A stretch of DNA of 64,000 nucleotides, taken from contig CM032124.1 in the NCBI GenBank assembly GCA_018894105.1, positions 38,722,277 to 38,786,276 of the forward strand, read 5' to 3'. The position numbers and the translations under genes were made by a program. This stretch comes from Jacaranda mimosifolia. Taxonomy: Eukaryota; Streptophyta; Magnoliopsida; Lamiales; Bignoniaceae. The notes below the pieces were generated by a model that had not been told where the DNA came from, searched no databases, and saw only the letters and a program-made list of their open reading frames with translations. The first letter of the stretch is position 1. Every line of letters starts with the position of its first letter. Below are positions 10,464 to 22,163 of this stretch, piece after piece.

Positions 10464-10905
10464 TGTTATAACCACGTGATAAGGATTGAGTCACTGGGGG
10501 AGCAACTGGGAATTCAGCTAGCAAAAGCAAATCCTTTCCCTCGTTATGGTTCCTTGATCGACCTATGATGAAGATGAATTAATCGAGCTCATTAAAGGGA
10601 GCAAGAACCTTAGGACTTATTGAAGAGAGAGACCCAAATCTCTTAGAATGATGATAGAAATTCTGCTTACTCTTATTGCTGCCATTGTTCTCCTTTTAAA
10701 GAGATATTACAATAAAATAAGGAAAGCAAATATTAAGGAATCATGAAACTAGGAAAGCTAACATTAAGGGATCCTATCAAAACAAAGATTGCTAAAATAA
10801 AGCACTTGCTGAAAATAACATCCCTAAATTAAGATCACTAAAATAAAATATCAAGTATTATTCTTGTGTCTGCCATAGGTTTTTCCCACAAAGGCATCCA
10901 TAGCA
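10464..10905 (-). repeat. 3' LTR of gypsy element
   Basis: 442 bp. On the minus strand it begins TGCTATGGATGCC and ends CGTGGTTATAACA. It aligns along its full length with 15273-15713, with roughly two to three dozen substitutions by eye, so insertion is not very recent. Confidence 0.92.
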
Positions 10906-10919
10906 TTACTCTCCTCCTG

Positions 10920-12290
10920 GAGAAAAAGCTTGTCCTCAAGCATGAAGGATCGATAAACTTCCTTAACATGAGCTACATTTTTCCCAAGTAGCATCAGCTG
11001 CATCCGAATCACACCGATGGACCAAAATCTCCCAAGTGCCACGATTGAGACGCGAACAGAGAATAGCGCAAGGGATATGAATGATGTGGCCATCCTCCAA
11101 AGGTGGTAAAACTGGCGAAACAGTAGGAGCAAAGCCCTTGAAAGCTTTTAGAAGTGAGACATGGAAGACATTATGAATCTTACTACGGGGAGGTAAGTCT
11201 AACTGATAAGCAACCTGCCCATTCCTGCGCAGCATTGGAAAAGGCCCATAGAACTTGGGAACAAGCTTATGATGAAGCTTTCCAGCAGTAGTCTTTTGGC
11301 AGAGAGGATGCAAACACAACCACACAAGGGAGCCAGGAATAAACTCCACATCACAGATGGCCTTTATCATAATACTCCTTCATGTGAATATAAGCCTGTT
11401 GAAGCTTGGACCGAATACCTCATAAGGCTGTTACCCTATCAAGCATAGCCTGATCAACCGCCTATACTCTTGAAGAATCTGGCACATAAGGCAACAAACG
11501 GGGTGGATCCTGCCTATAAACAACTTTGAAAGGGGATGTTTGTAAAACAGTATGGATGGAGGTGTTGTAACAATATTCAGCCCAAGGAACCTAGTGCACC
11601 TATTGCTTTAGTTGGTCCCCTACAAAACAGCGAAGATACATTTCAATGGTGTGATTCACCACCTCCATTTGACCATCGGTTTGCTGGTGATAAGCAGAAG
11701 AAAAAGCTAATTTGGTCCCATGTAGGCGAAAAATCTCCTTCCAAAAGTTACTAGTGAAAATAACATCTCGATCACAAACTATAGATTCTTGAAGGCCATG
11801 CAAATGAACTATCTACTCAAAGAACGTATTGGCAGCACTACTTGTTGTATATGGATGTGCAAGAGGTCGAAAATGAGCATATTTGGAGAATCAGTCCACC
11901 ACAACAAACAAAACCATTCTGTCCTATGATTTGGGCAAGCTTTCAATGAAATCCATGGAAATATCAGGCCAAATTTGAGTTAGTAGTTGAAGGGGCTGTA
12001 GCAATCCAGCAAGACTTAAATGTTCAGCCTTATTACGCTGGCACATAGGACAAGTCGACATATATTCGCCGATTGTAGATTTCATCCCCTTCAAGTAAAA
12101 TTCATTTCGTACATTCTGTAGAGTTTTTTGAATCCCTTCATGTGTACTGTCATGTAGACTATATAATACGTAGGAAATTAATAAGGAAGTTGGTGGCAAG
12201 TAGATGTGCCCTTTATAGAGAATGAGTCCATCTTGTAATGACCAAGAATCGCCTAAGTTGCCAAGTTGTACCTGATCTTGCAACTCTTAA
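10920..12290 (-). pseudogene. Gypsy integrase and chromodomain-like region
   Basis: Minus-strand fragments in several frames. A zinc-binding segment lies around 11990-12170 (HDSTHEGIQKTL and CPMCQRNKAEH). The integrase core follows around 11600-11800 ([16 protein letters not shown], then [13 protein letters not shown]). Then come the GPF-like motif (FYGPFPMLRR, NVFHVSLL) around 11150-11290, and a chromodomain-like tail (EILVHRCDSDAADATWEK) at about 10970-11030. Integrase would insert the cDNA, and the tail would target chromatin. Frameshifts and stops separate the parts, so no intact protein is made. Confidence 0.85.
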
Positions 12291-12299
12291 AGAGTGTCA

Positions 12300-13737
12300 G
12301 ATCCTTGAATTTCCGCCTTTATATCATCACATAATAACACTCAGGGTTGGGTAATCGCATATATCATGCCTGTTGTGATAAAGCATCTGCAGCTCTATTT
12401 AGTAATCCATGTTTATATTCCACCCGAAAATCAAATCCCATCAACTTACCGGTCCAGTGTTGCTGTGGAGATGTTGCAAGTCATTGTTCCAACCAATATT
12501 TCAAGCTGTAATGATCAGTGCGAATTAGAAATGCTCTGCTCCATAAATATGGGCGACAATGTTGGACTGCCTTTGCCAAGCCGATTAATTCTCTTTCATA
12601 TTCTAGAAGTTTAAAGTGTCGCCAGCAATTTTATGATAAAAAAATGTCACGGGGTGATTGTGTTGCTAAAGAACAACTCCAATACCACTACCAGAAGCAT
12701 CACATTCTATAACAAATTCAGTTGAAAAATCTGGCAGTTGCAGAACTAGAGCAGCTGCAAGGGCTTGCTTCACGCCTCAAACAATGTTAGTGTTGCTTCC
12801 GACCACTTAAATGAATTTCTTTTTAACATGCTGGTTAATGGAGTTGCAATTCGCTTATAATTTCTTTTTTACACGCAGTTGCAATGCGCAAAGCTGCTAT
12901 GGATTGTGGTTGGGGCCATTCAATAACTGCTTTAATCTTTCTCTCATCAATTGAAACACCTGCAGTAGATACAACATGTCCAAGATATGCTACTTGGGAT
13001 TCCCCAAAAGAGCACTTGGATTTCTTTAAACAAAGGCGGTGAGCATCCAACAACCCAGGTACCAATCTAACATGATGTAAATGGTCCTCCCAAGTATTTC
13101 TATATATTAAAATATCATCAAAGAAGACAAGGACAAAACGACGCAAATACTTTTGAAATACCTCATTCATAAGTGCCTGAAAGGTTGATGGAGCATTTGT
13201 TAGCCCAAATAGCATCACCAAAAATTCAAAATGGCCATGGTGCGTCCTAAAGGCTGTCTTCTCAATAGCAGCGGAATCCATACAAACTTGGTGGTATCCT
13301 GATCGAAGATCTATCTTAGTAAAATAGGTAATGAAGTTCATCCAATAGCTCATCCACTACTGGAATAGGAAATTTATCCTTGACGATGATGGTATTCAAT
13401 CATCTATAATCTACACAAAATACCATGCACTATCATGTTTCCTGCCTAGCAATATTGGTGAAGAGAAAGGTGATCTGCTCGGTCAAATAATTCCTTGCTG
13501 AAGCATTTGGTCGCATTGTCTTTCTATTTCATCTTTTTGGATATGTGGATACCAGTAAGGTCAAACCACTACTGGACCGGATCTAGGTTTCAAGAAAATG
13601 CGATGATCACAGCTCTGAATAGGAGGTAATCCTGTTAGTTCCTGAAATAAATAGCAATACTCTTCCGGAAAATTATCTAACTCAAGTCGAGGCTCTACGG
13701 TTTCATGTAACAAGTGAACTCTAGGGCTCTTAGTACT
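12300..13737 (-). pseudogene. Gypsy reverse transcriptase / RNase H region
   Basis: The best segment, 12835-13353, reads FTKIDLRSGYHQV, FLVMLFGLTNAPSTFQALMN and VLVFFDDILIY. The catalytic box is FFDD in place of the more common YxDD. Upstream sequence to 13737 continues the RT N-terminus (PYWYPHIQKDEIE) but is broken by stops. The region 12300-12830 is the decayed RNase H. Confidence 0.85.
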
Positions 13738-15249
13738 CTACTGTCCATGGAAAATAATAGATCTTCCACCCAACTCAAAAATCATAGTAAGAGAGAGAAA
13801 GTCCCATAGAATGGATCCCAAAGTTTGCAGCCATTTGAATCCTACCACAATGTTAAAGCCATCCAAAGGAATAATGAAAAAATGAGCAATAAAATTATAA
13901 TTACCAATGTTAAATGATATTGCCTGGCATACTCTATTGCTGATAACCTTCTCTCCATTTGCAATTGACACGCTCAAGCTGGATTGAGGTTGGGTTGCTA
14001 ACTTGAGATAGCGAGCTGCTGTGGAGCTGATGAAGTTATGAGTGCTTCTCAAGTTCACTAAACTCAAGACAAGATGTCCCTCTATTACAGCCTCCAATCG
14101 CATAGTGCGTGCATCTTGTTTACCCATGATTGCATATAGGGATATTTCAGGAGCATCACTATCATCCGCCTCTGGCATAATGTCTACCTGATCATAAATT
14201 TCTAACCAAATTTTTTTTTCGCATTGGTGTCCAGCTGAATAAATTTCATCACAACTGTAGCATAGCCCCTTAGCTCTACGATCTGCCATCTCAGCTCGAG
14301 ATAATTTTTTAATAAAAGGGAAAATTGTATTACCCATACCGAAACTTGCCAATGTTGTCCCACCTTGGTCAGAATTGTTTTTAGAAGCAGAAGAAGTAAT
14401 TGAGGTGCTGCTAGCAGCCCCTATGTTGTTAGAGACTGTATTTTGCCAAGATCCTCGCCGTATAGCAGCCACGATTGTCAATTGTTGTTTCTTTTCAAAG
14501 GCCTGAGCTAAATTCATTGCCTGAACCAAATTTGCAGGATTTTGCATCTCTACATCAATCCTGATGGAATCTATCAAACCTGCAGTAAATAAATCAACTT
14601 GTTGGTCCACTCGCACTGATTTTGCACGTGCCAACAATCCTTGAGGCTCTGGTAATTCTCGATTGTTTTTGTTTGTTTCAAATTCACCAATTCACCTAAA
14701 GGATTGTTACGTAAAGGCGGTCCAAATCTCAAGATGCAATGTTCTTTAAATATTCCCCATGTCAGGTTCGGCTCCTCCTGCTCAATCTGGTAGTACCACA
14801 ATTGTGCTTTGCCTAGCATGTTAAAGGCAGCTAAACCCACTTTGTCTGCTGCAGCAGTTCGCTGGTTGGAAAAGAATTTTTCGCATCTATGTAACAATAC
14901 TAATGAATCCTCAGATCCGTCAAAGGTTGGAAAGTCCAACTTTGTATATTGTGGTACCATCCCATTTCTTGGTGGAATTCCATTCCAAGGTGGTAGATTT
15001 TCTATTCTTTGATGTTGTTGCCCATAGTTAATTACAACTACTTGCAGCCGCATCTTATTCCTTACCTTGAGTACAGTTGAAGCCAGTAAGAAGTTCCTAT
15101 AGTTGGAGCGACAATTGCTGCAATTGGCTGCCCAATTGTTCGACCTTAGCTGCCATTTGAGATTCAGGCTCTGCCACTCTTGGCTCATTAACAGACTGCG
15201 CTTGTTGGATAAGTGTTTTCATTTCTATGTTCTTGCCGGAGTGGCTCAT
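13738..15249 (-). pseudogene. Gypsy gag-protease region
   Basis: Starts with an ATG at 15249 (MSHSGKNIEMKTL) and is carried across two frameshifts. It includes a retrotransposon-gag core (LTWGIFKEHCILRFGPP), a CCHC-like zinc knuckle (LCYSCDEIYSAGHQCEK) near 14250, and the aspartic protease segment near 14040-14060. That segment reads NLRSTHNFIS, where active families have DSGATHNFIS; the catalytic Asp is lost, so the protease is dead. Confidence 0.85.
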
Positions 15250-15272
15250 AGTGTGCGGCTTTGGTACCAAGT

Positions 15273-15713
15273 TGTTATAACCACGCGATAAGGATCGAGT
15301 CACTGGGTGAGCAACTAGGAATTTAGCTAACAAAAGCGAATCCTTTCCCTCGCTATGATTCCTTGATCGACCTATGATGAAGATGAATTAATCGAGCTCG
15401 TTAAACGGAGCAAGAACCTTAGGACTCATTGAAGAGAGAGGCCCAAATCTCTTACAATGATGATCGAAATTCTGCTTACTTTTATTGCTGCCATTGTTTT
15501 CCTTTTAAAGAGAGATTACAATTAAATAAGGAAAGCAAATATTAAGGAATCATGAAACTAGGATAGCTAACATTAAGGGATCTTATCAAAACAAAGATTG
15601 CTAAAATAAAGCACTTGCTGAAAATAAATCCCTAAATTAAGATTACTAAAATAAAACATCAAGCATTATTCTTGCGTCTGCCATAGGTTTTTCCCACAAA
15701 GGCATCCATAACA
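15273..15713 (-). repeat. 5' LTR of gypsy element
   Basis: 441 bp, partner of the LTR at 10464-10905. It is followed inward by the tRNA-primer-like TTGGTACCAAAGCC on the minus strand. Confidence 0.92.
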
Positions 15714-16010
15714 CGAACTTTGCATAAGATGATGCTCCACATCATCCATTATGATCAAATATCTTCTTCTTGATAAACTTTTGTGTAATTGTATGCTTGA
15801 ATCTTCTTTACTGTTTCCACCCAATTTTCCATTTTGTCTGGGTTTATTTGAGCAAGAAGTTTTAAAAGAATTTCTTGCACATTATTTCTTAAGTTTCAGA
15901 AAAGTTTCAAGTGAATATGAAATAGCAACTATGGTTTCTCAGGGACTGGCTAGCTATGGAGAGTTGCCAAGAAAACTTTGATTTGTTTTGGCAGGTTTCC
16001 CAGAAAAGTT
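15714..16010 (-). pseudogene. NLR relic 1, right part (kinase-2 region)
   Basis: Continuation of the relic at 9905-10463 beyond the gypsy insertion. The minus strand reads QLHKSL, then RRRYLIIMDDV around 15740-15800, the kinase-2 motif of the NB-ARC domain, with frameshifts on both sides. The target duplication CGAAC joins the two halves. Sequence up to 16010 contains the former 5' flank (CTATGGTTTCTCAGGGACTGG), resembling the flanks at 48340 and 61150. Confidence 0.8.
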
Positions 16011-16189
16011 ATCGCTGAGAGTGCTGACATTATATATATGGACTGAGACAGTTTTCAATGACTAAATAATTTGATGCTTAGGTAAAATGTATATTGCCAG
16101 GATTTAAAAAATAGATATCTACTAGACAATCTGCAAGTGATAAATTAGTATCACATGCTGGCTAGGTATTCAAATATCAGCTGATGAGG

Positions 16190-17460
16190 TACCTGATTAT
16201 CCACTGCCCTGAAATTTTCAAGATCAAATCAGTAAGTATAAGATGGTTTACTATACGTCTATCATATTTTCAAAGAAAACAGAATAGAACGGACAAAATT
16301 TACATGAACAGGAAAGATTGAAACGATATTGCCTGCCTGCATTTACTTTAGAACAATATGTGCCTACTGTAGAATAAGGAATAGTCTAAATCTAAACTTT
16401 GGAACAATTAAAATCTGTTTTTATAATACTTGTCTTGCTCTTTGCTCCAGTTCCCATAGTGCTTCGCCAGTACTTATGTTGCCAGGGCAGCAGATCAAAC
16501 GAGCACCTGAACATTTTCATATAGCAAAAACATTATGTGAAAATTGAATCAATCTGATGCTTTTTATATTACAGCAATACTTTTGTGTAAATTTCATCGA
16601 GGAAAAGACTAAAAACCCTCTAGCTCGGTAAACCATTGCATGCTCAGGGAAACGAATGTCGTGGCAAATATCTATTCCAACTCGGCCAACATCTGTGCAT
16701 ACATTGACAAAATTAGCACAGATAACCTCTATAATGGTGTATGTTGTGCCCTATGCCAATCCCAAAAAGTCAATCATATAGTTTGTGGCCTGCAGGCTCG
16801 TTGATGTAATAAGCTTATGTGGCAGACCTCCATCTTAAAGAGTATAGACTTTGTTGTAGAAAATCGGATTCTCCATCCCAATTTCATATAACTTATTTCA
16901 GACATTTAATTATTAAGAGTGATGAAACTACTCTTTACTTTTTCTCTATTTTCTCTTTAGCTTTGGTCTTCCGTTTCAAAGGCGAGATCCCCTGTAGCAT
17001 CCTATATCTCTCTTGAGGATCCACACCAATATACTGAAAGGGCGGAACAAAATATTAAAAAGAAACCTTGGACGAAATTGCTTATATATTACAAAAAGAA
17101 GAGTTTGCAATGCATAATGAAATCAATTAAGGATGATGTAAGAAAACCAAGCAAGAATGAGAATAGCAACATGATGCTTGCTCAAAAAAATTAATCATCT
17201 CTGCAACGACTGACATAATCTTTAAGTGCCGTAGAAAACTGACCGATGAAGATTCAATCTAACAAGTATCAATTATGGTAGGCTCAGCTCTGGCTGAAAA
17301 CGTATCCGATTCCTTAAATGCGATATCCCCCAGAACGTCAACATCAAACAAATGCATATTCTTTACTTTTCTATAGCTAGCTAAGAATTCGCCATTAGGC
17401 GCAAAGGCACAGCAAGTGTTATACAAATGACCACCACTCAATTCAGTAATATAACCACCA
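16190..17460 (-). pseudogene. Omega-amidase (Nit2-like) pseudogene, copy B
   Basis: Four exon remnants are readable on the minus strand. The 16-bp micro-exon (AVDNQ) is at about 16195-16210. The STGEALWELEQRARQ exon is at about 16430-16508, with a 6-bp deletion in PGAF-N and its donor changed from GC to AC. The GICHDIRFPEL exon, including the Cys nucleophile, is at about 16615-16700. An exon at 17262-17460 reads HLYNTCCAFAPNGE, then KVKNMHLFDVDVLGD and EPTIIDT. In that last exon two exons of copy D appear joined with no intron between them. The N-terminal exons are missing, and the sequence passes at about 17461 into an NLR-type 5' flank. Confidence 0.85.
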
Positions 17461-18054
17461 ATGTTTAATGGCTGAATAATTTGATGGTTCGTTAAGCATG
17501 ATAGTGGTTGGATCTAAGGAAATATTTATTCCTAGACAACTTGGAATTGAAAAATTAGTATAAGAGGTTGGGTATTGATCAGATCCCACCAGAAAGTCAA
17601 ATTAAGATTGCTCCAATCTTTAGTTGTTATTACTGCAAGATTAACACAAAATAAGCCTGGTTTAATTTATTGATTGTGTACAATCTCAATCTTATTACTC
17701 CAATCTCTATATATGTTGTCTGAATCCAAGAAATATATAAGAGTTCTCACCCTATATTTCTGCATTTTGATGTCAACTTAGAAAATTCAGAGTAGTTTAT
17801 TACCAGAATCACTTCGATGCACCTTGATATTGGTACCATTTCATTTCAACTTCATCAAAGACACAGATTTTTATAATTTGTTAACATGAAGAAAAACCCA
17901 ATATCGACCACCCTTTAATTCTTATTTTAATTTGCAAACATGTTTCTATAGAAAAAGTACCTACTTCGTAACTACTTGAACTACACCCTCATCCTGAAGA
18001 TCATGACTAATTAAGGCCACAATGTTGTGGGTAGTGCCTTGCACTTGTGCCCCA
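17461..18054. other. Non-coding, NLR 5'-flank-like sequence
   Basis: No gene seen. Blocks such as CCACCAGAAAGTCAAATTAAGA and ATTAACACAAA recur near 52630-52680 and 53130, upstream of NLR5. It is probably the flank of a lost NLR copy. Confidence 0.55.
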
Positions 18055-18185
18055 GACTAAAAAAACTGTTGCAAGAAAGTAACCTTTTTCAATGAGAGAC
18101 TCAGCCTGGTTTTTGTCAAGAGGATGATGCTGGATCTGCTCTATAATATGCATAACAGAAACACAGAGTGAGGAATTGAAAGCTG
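18055..18185 (-). pseudogene. NLR N-terminal fragment
   Basis: The minus strand reads SVMHIIEQIQHHP then LDKNQAESLIEK, the first ~45 residues of the R1A-like coiled-coil domain. A small internal deletion removes RPPIS, and the frame is lost after ~45 codons. No NB-ARC follows. A leftover of another NLR copy. Confidence 0.85.
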
Positions 18186-18324
18186 AAAGCACAAAGATTC
18201 TTCACAGACAGGTGAAGATTACTCTGATAAAAACTATATATATTTTCTACATCTTGTCTCAATTAGTAGAAACTTTTTTGGCCCTGTTTACAGCTTGTCC
18301 GTTCACTTTAACTTCAATATAATC

Positions 18325-18351
18325 CCTTTATTTAAAAAAAAAAAAAAAAAA
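18325..18351 (+). mobile_element. Short poly-A insertion with target duplication
   Basis: A 27-bp insert, CCTTTATTT followed by an A-run, lies between two copies of ACTTCAATATAATC at 18311-18324 and 18352-18365. This is the signature of a target-primed, strongly 5'-truncated retroposon. The source cannot be identified. Confidence 0.6.
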
Positions 18352-18365
18352 ACTTCAATATAATC

Positions 18366-19465
18366 TGCTTATCAACAATAAAAGAAAAAGGTGAATAAGC
18401 CTCAATATAAAAAATTTTCATGGAAGATAATGATGACCATTATTAATTAATGCACTTCTCTGAGCCCTTCAATGTACAAGACAAATTGAGTAGTCCAACA
18501 TTCTTCACTGACAAATACTCTCTTCTCTAACTATTTTTGCTTTAGATAACTTTGCAAGTAGTGGGGGTGCAAAAGGTGTAAATTTTCAAATCAATAAAAA
18601 ATGGTCTATTCAATTTGATTACGTCAGCACTACCTAAGCAGATTAGCCTCCCAGATTTTGCTCCTGCAAATACTCCAAGGTGTTGTCTTTCCTCTTCCTT
18701 TCTTCACCCTGTAGTTTGTATTGGGGAATATTTCACATGAATGGAAAGAGACCGATGAAGTAATGCCATGTGGATGTAGAAGCGCATGAATTGTGAATGT
18801 CTTTTTTCCGAAGAGCAAGCAATGATAATTTTTGAAAATAAATTTCAGCTATATCGGTGCCAACAACCATGGTAAGATAGAAGTTGCAAGTGTTATTTGG
18901 AAAGACTAGGCATAAAAGTGTCTGTAGGTGACTATGAGTCTGCTGTCGTATCCCAGGACTCAACTCTGGACAATCGGTGGAACTTTCCAAGCTGGATTGC
19001 AGTAGAGACAGTTGGTATTTGATCACGGGAGTGAACTAAAATATATGTATTTATTAGTTTCTTTTTCCCCCATTTAATGCAGTAACAGATTATCAAAGAG
19101 TTGAAGTCTAACATGCTTGAATTTGACCATCATTGCTGGCATGGTTTATTTTAAAGAAATACTTCTGATAAGGTCTTATTATACATGCTCTAAAATTGAT
19201 CATCCATGACACGGGCGACTAATTTCTGTCATATTTACAAATTCATGCCCAACCAGTAGAGTTCTCAAAAGAAAATAGTAAAGGTAAATACAACATGAAA
19301 ATCAACCAAACTTCAAACAGTATCTCGGCTTGCTGTTGGGTCAGCTGATCTACATTCTCAGTAGGTTCACATTATAGTGCTGTAAGATAGTACCATGTCA
19401 AAAACAAGAAAACATATTAAAATCAAAGACTGGAAAGGAGAAAATGTTAGGAAAGATTCAGTTTC
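18366..19465. other. 3' flank of NLR2, duplicated at NLR1
   Basis: No gene seen. Collinear with about 5200-6507 and without the SINE found there. Near 19365-19382 the minus-strand CAG|CACTATAATGTGA resembles a short terminal exon preceded by an acceptor. Confidence 0.55.
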
Positions 19466-22163
19466 TCACCAAGAGTTTGGTCCAGCGGATTCAATTTGAA
19501 AATTATGACTTGCCAATCTCTCCAGTTCTCCGTCCTCATAAAAGAGTTGAACTCGGACTTGAATGTCTTCATCGCCAAGTTCCTCTTGTTCCTCTACTAT
19601 TTCCTTAGCAGAAATCACCGCAGCCCTGCTACATTTATGTAACTCAATTAATTGAAGCGATGGGATGTCTCCAATACATGAGGGGATCTCCTTCAACTTA
19701 TCTGCATCCATAAGAAAAAGGCGCTCAAGGCGTGGAAAGTGGGTGCTGTCTGTTATCCAGTACTCCAGATCATCACTGCAGTCAATTTGTAGGACTTTTA
19801 GGCTGCAGAATTGCCCTTCAACCGTTTCCCACTTGGGTCCTGAGAAGGAGTTCCTTCTCAGTTTGAGTACTTCAAGAAGTGGTAATGAACCTATCTTTGC
19901 TGTCAAGTCTTCCCATTGGAGGTAACTGGCTTCTAAAGTCAACTTCTTGAGAGAATGTGGGAAAGTGAGGTTATGCAGCAAACCTTTCCCGCTTGGTATA
20001 ATTCCTTTATCAGAAATGGAGCAACCAAAGGATTCCAGTTTATTTAGACGGGCAAGGTTGTTCAGACAGTAAACTGACACATCTTCAAATTCCTCATAAA
20101 ATATTTTCAATTTCTTGACATTGGGGATTCTTCTGACCACCTCTTTACCACACTTGAAATCTGCTATTCTCAAGAGGGTCTGTAGGTTTCCCAAAACAAT
20201 GTCATCTCGCCTGTTGATTGGATCTGGGAGATAGAGTTCATCAAACTCGACATGCCTAAGTTGAGTCATCTTCCAAATTTCAGAAGGTGCAACATAATCA
20301 TTCAACCTACCTATGACAATTAACGTATTTAGATTCCAGAGGAGGCAGGCTGAAGAAGGGAATTTGGACTTTATGTTCCAACGAGCTTTGAGAATAAGGC
20401 ATCGCGAGTTAACTAGCTGAAAAATAGCTTGTAGGGAATGTCTTTCCCCTAAATGCTTATACGATTCATCATCAACCGCTTTCAACACCCTCAACAATCC
20501 AAAATTAGGTGATGGTAAAACTCCACCAAGATTGCACATCAAAGAACGCGCAAATGAAGCAGATTTCAAGGCGTCAATGACCTGAGGGAGACATTCCTCC
20601 TCTGCTGTACTTTGATGAATGGCAATCCGGCGTTGGGTGCTTATGCCTTGTGGAATGTTAAGACTACGTTGCGTTGTGACGCAAAGGAACTCGTCTTTCT
20701 CAGCCTCTCAAGCATAGATCCCTCAAGAGATCATGGATGTTGCACAATTTCATTTTTCCATTGGACCCCCATTTACGAACTATGATAAGATTTCTGTCCA
20801 CAAGGTTCTTTAAGTACTCTTGTGCAACCTCTTCTGAGCTCTTGCCACTAATTGGTTTTAGAAATCCTTCAGCAACCCATAGTTTGATGAGTTCAGTGAC
20901 ACAAATCTCACCATCTTCAGGGAAAATTCCCATGTAGAGAAAACATGGTTTTAGATGAACTGGTAAATGATTGTAGCTGGTGTGCAATATTTTTAAGCAA
21001 CGTTCATTGTCTTCTAAATTTATAATTGAATTTAAATTTTCTGAAATATATTCCCAATATTCTCGTGTTTGTATGGACTTTGCCAAGAGTCCTCCAATCA
21101 CAACAATAGACAAAGGAAGTCCCTTACAACTTCTTGCAATTTTCTTTCCAACTTCCTCCAATTCAAGAGGGCAACTTTCTTCTCCAAATACAATTTGGCA
21201 AAGTAGATCCCAACTTTTATCCTCATCTAGAAAACTCATCTCATGGCCGCTAGTGCCACTTAAATCCAAAGCCACATTTGATAGCCGAGTGGTTATCATT
21301 ATTCTACTTCCATTATTGTTATCTGGAAAAAAGACTTTTACTTTATCCCATGTATCAATGCTCCATATATCATCCATTACGATCAAATACCTTCTACCCC
21401 ATAAACTTTTGTATAATATTTCTCCTAATTCCTCTTCGCCCTTTGCCCTCAACTTTTCTATGTTTTCTTTATTTTTTTGAGAAAGCAGAACTCCTAAAAA
21501 AATATCCTGGATACTATATTCTTGAGATATTATAATCCAAGCATGAATATCAAAGTATTGTGCAATAAGTGGATTTTCATAAACAATCCTAGCAAGTGTG
21601 ATCTTACCAATACCGCCCATGCCAACAATTGGGACAATTTGGCGATCATATTGTTGTCCGGTGAGCTTATCCATGATTTCATTTAAGACATCGTCAAAGC
21701 CCGCGGTGGTGTTCTGTTCCTTGGAAGGAGATCTTAACGAATCAGCTACGGGCATTGAATTTCTATGTTGCTGATCTTGGATTCCCGTCTTCTCTTGAAT
21801 CTCCATCACCTCCTTCTTGATAAAATCCATGTCTTCTATCACTGTTTGTAGACCTTGATAGAATTCAATGTAACTGATGTTTTCCCCATGAGTTCTTCCG
21901 GATTGACCTATAATTTGATCCATTACATGGGATTCAATTATGTCTTTTGCTGCATAAGCTGCATGTGCCATGCGACTCTGCAAGCTATCCGCTTCTTTGT
22001 TGCCAAAATGGAAATCATAACCTTCAAGAAAATCTTTCAACAAAGTAACCTTTTCTATGAGATCTTCAGCTTGTTTTTTGTCAAGAAAAATGGGAGGACG
22101 AGGATGATTCTGGATCAGCTCTATGGTGTGCATAAGAGAAACTAGAGCTGCATAGGCTGCCAT
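19466..22163 (-). pseudogene. R1A-like CC-NB-ARC-LRR gene with frameshift (NLR2)
   Basis: Closest paralogue of NLR1. The first frame (22163 to about 20705) carries the Rx_N coiled coil, kinase-2 VMDDIW, GLPL, and [12 protein letters not shown] in the MHD position. The second frame (about 20700 to 19466) carries the whole LRR region and a complete C-terminus (IVEEQEELGDED, then ASHNFQ). They are separated by loss of 2 bp at about 20705: NLR1 has GAGAGAG where NLR2 has GAGAG, in the codons after LCLR. The P-loop reads GMGGIGKIT, so the Walker-A Thr after Lys is Ile. The upstream GTG (MKDRIE...) is not needed; ATG at 22163 matches the other copies. The two defects together make a non-functional receptor likely. 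A truncated CC-NB-ARC protein of 487 residues is possible. Confidence 0.9.

Larger units (their letters stand above)
10464..15713 (-). mobile_element. Ty3-gypsy LTR retrotransposon (chromovirus-like), degenerate
   Basis: A complete 5.25-kb element in minus orientation. LTRs lie at 10464-10905 and 15273-15713. A perfect 5-bp target duplication CGAAC (10459-10463 and 15714-15718) flanks it. Inside the 5' LTR (right-hand), a primer-binding-like TTGGTACCAAAGCC resembles the initiator-Met tRNA complement. A purine tract, CCAGGAGGAGAG on the minus strand, precedes the 3' LTR. Gene order gag-PR-RT-RH-IN with a C-terminal chromodomain-like segment indicates Ty3-gypsy. Stops and frameshifts make it non-autonomous. 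It split an existing NLR relic, so it is younger than that relic. Confidence 0.93.
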
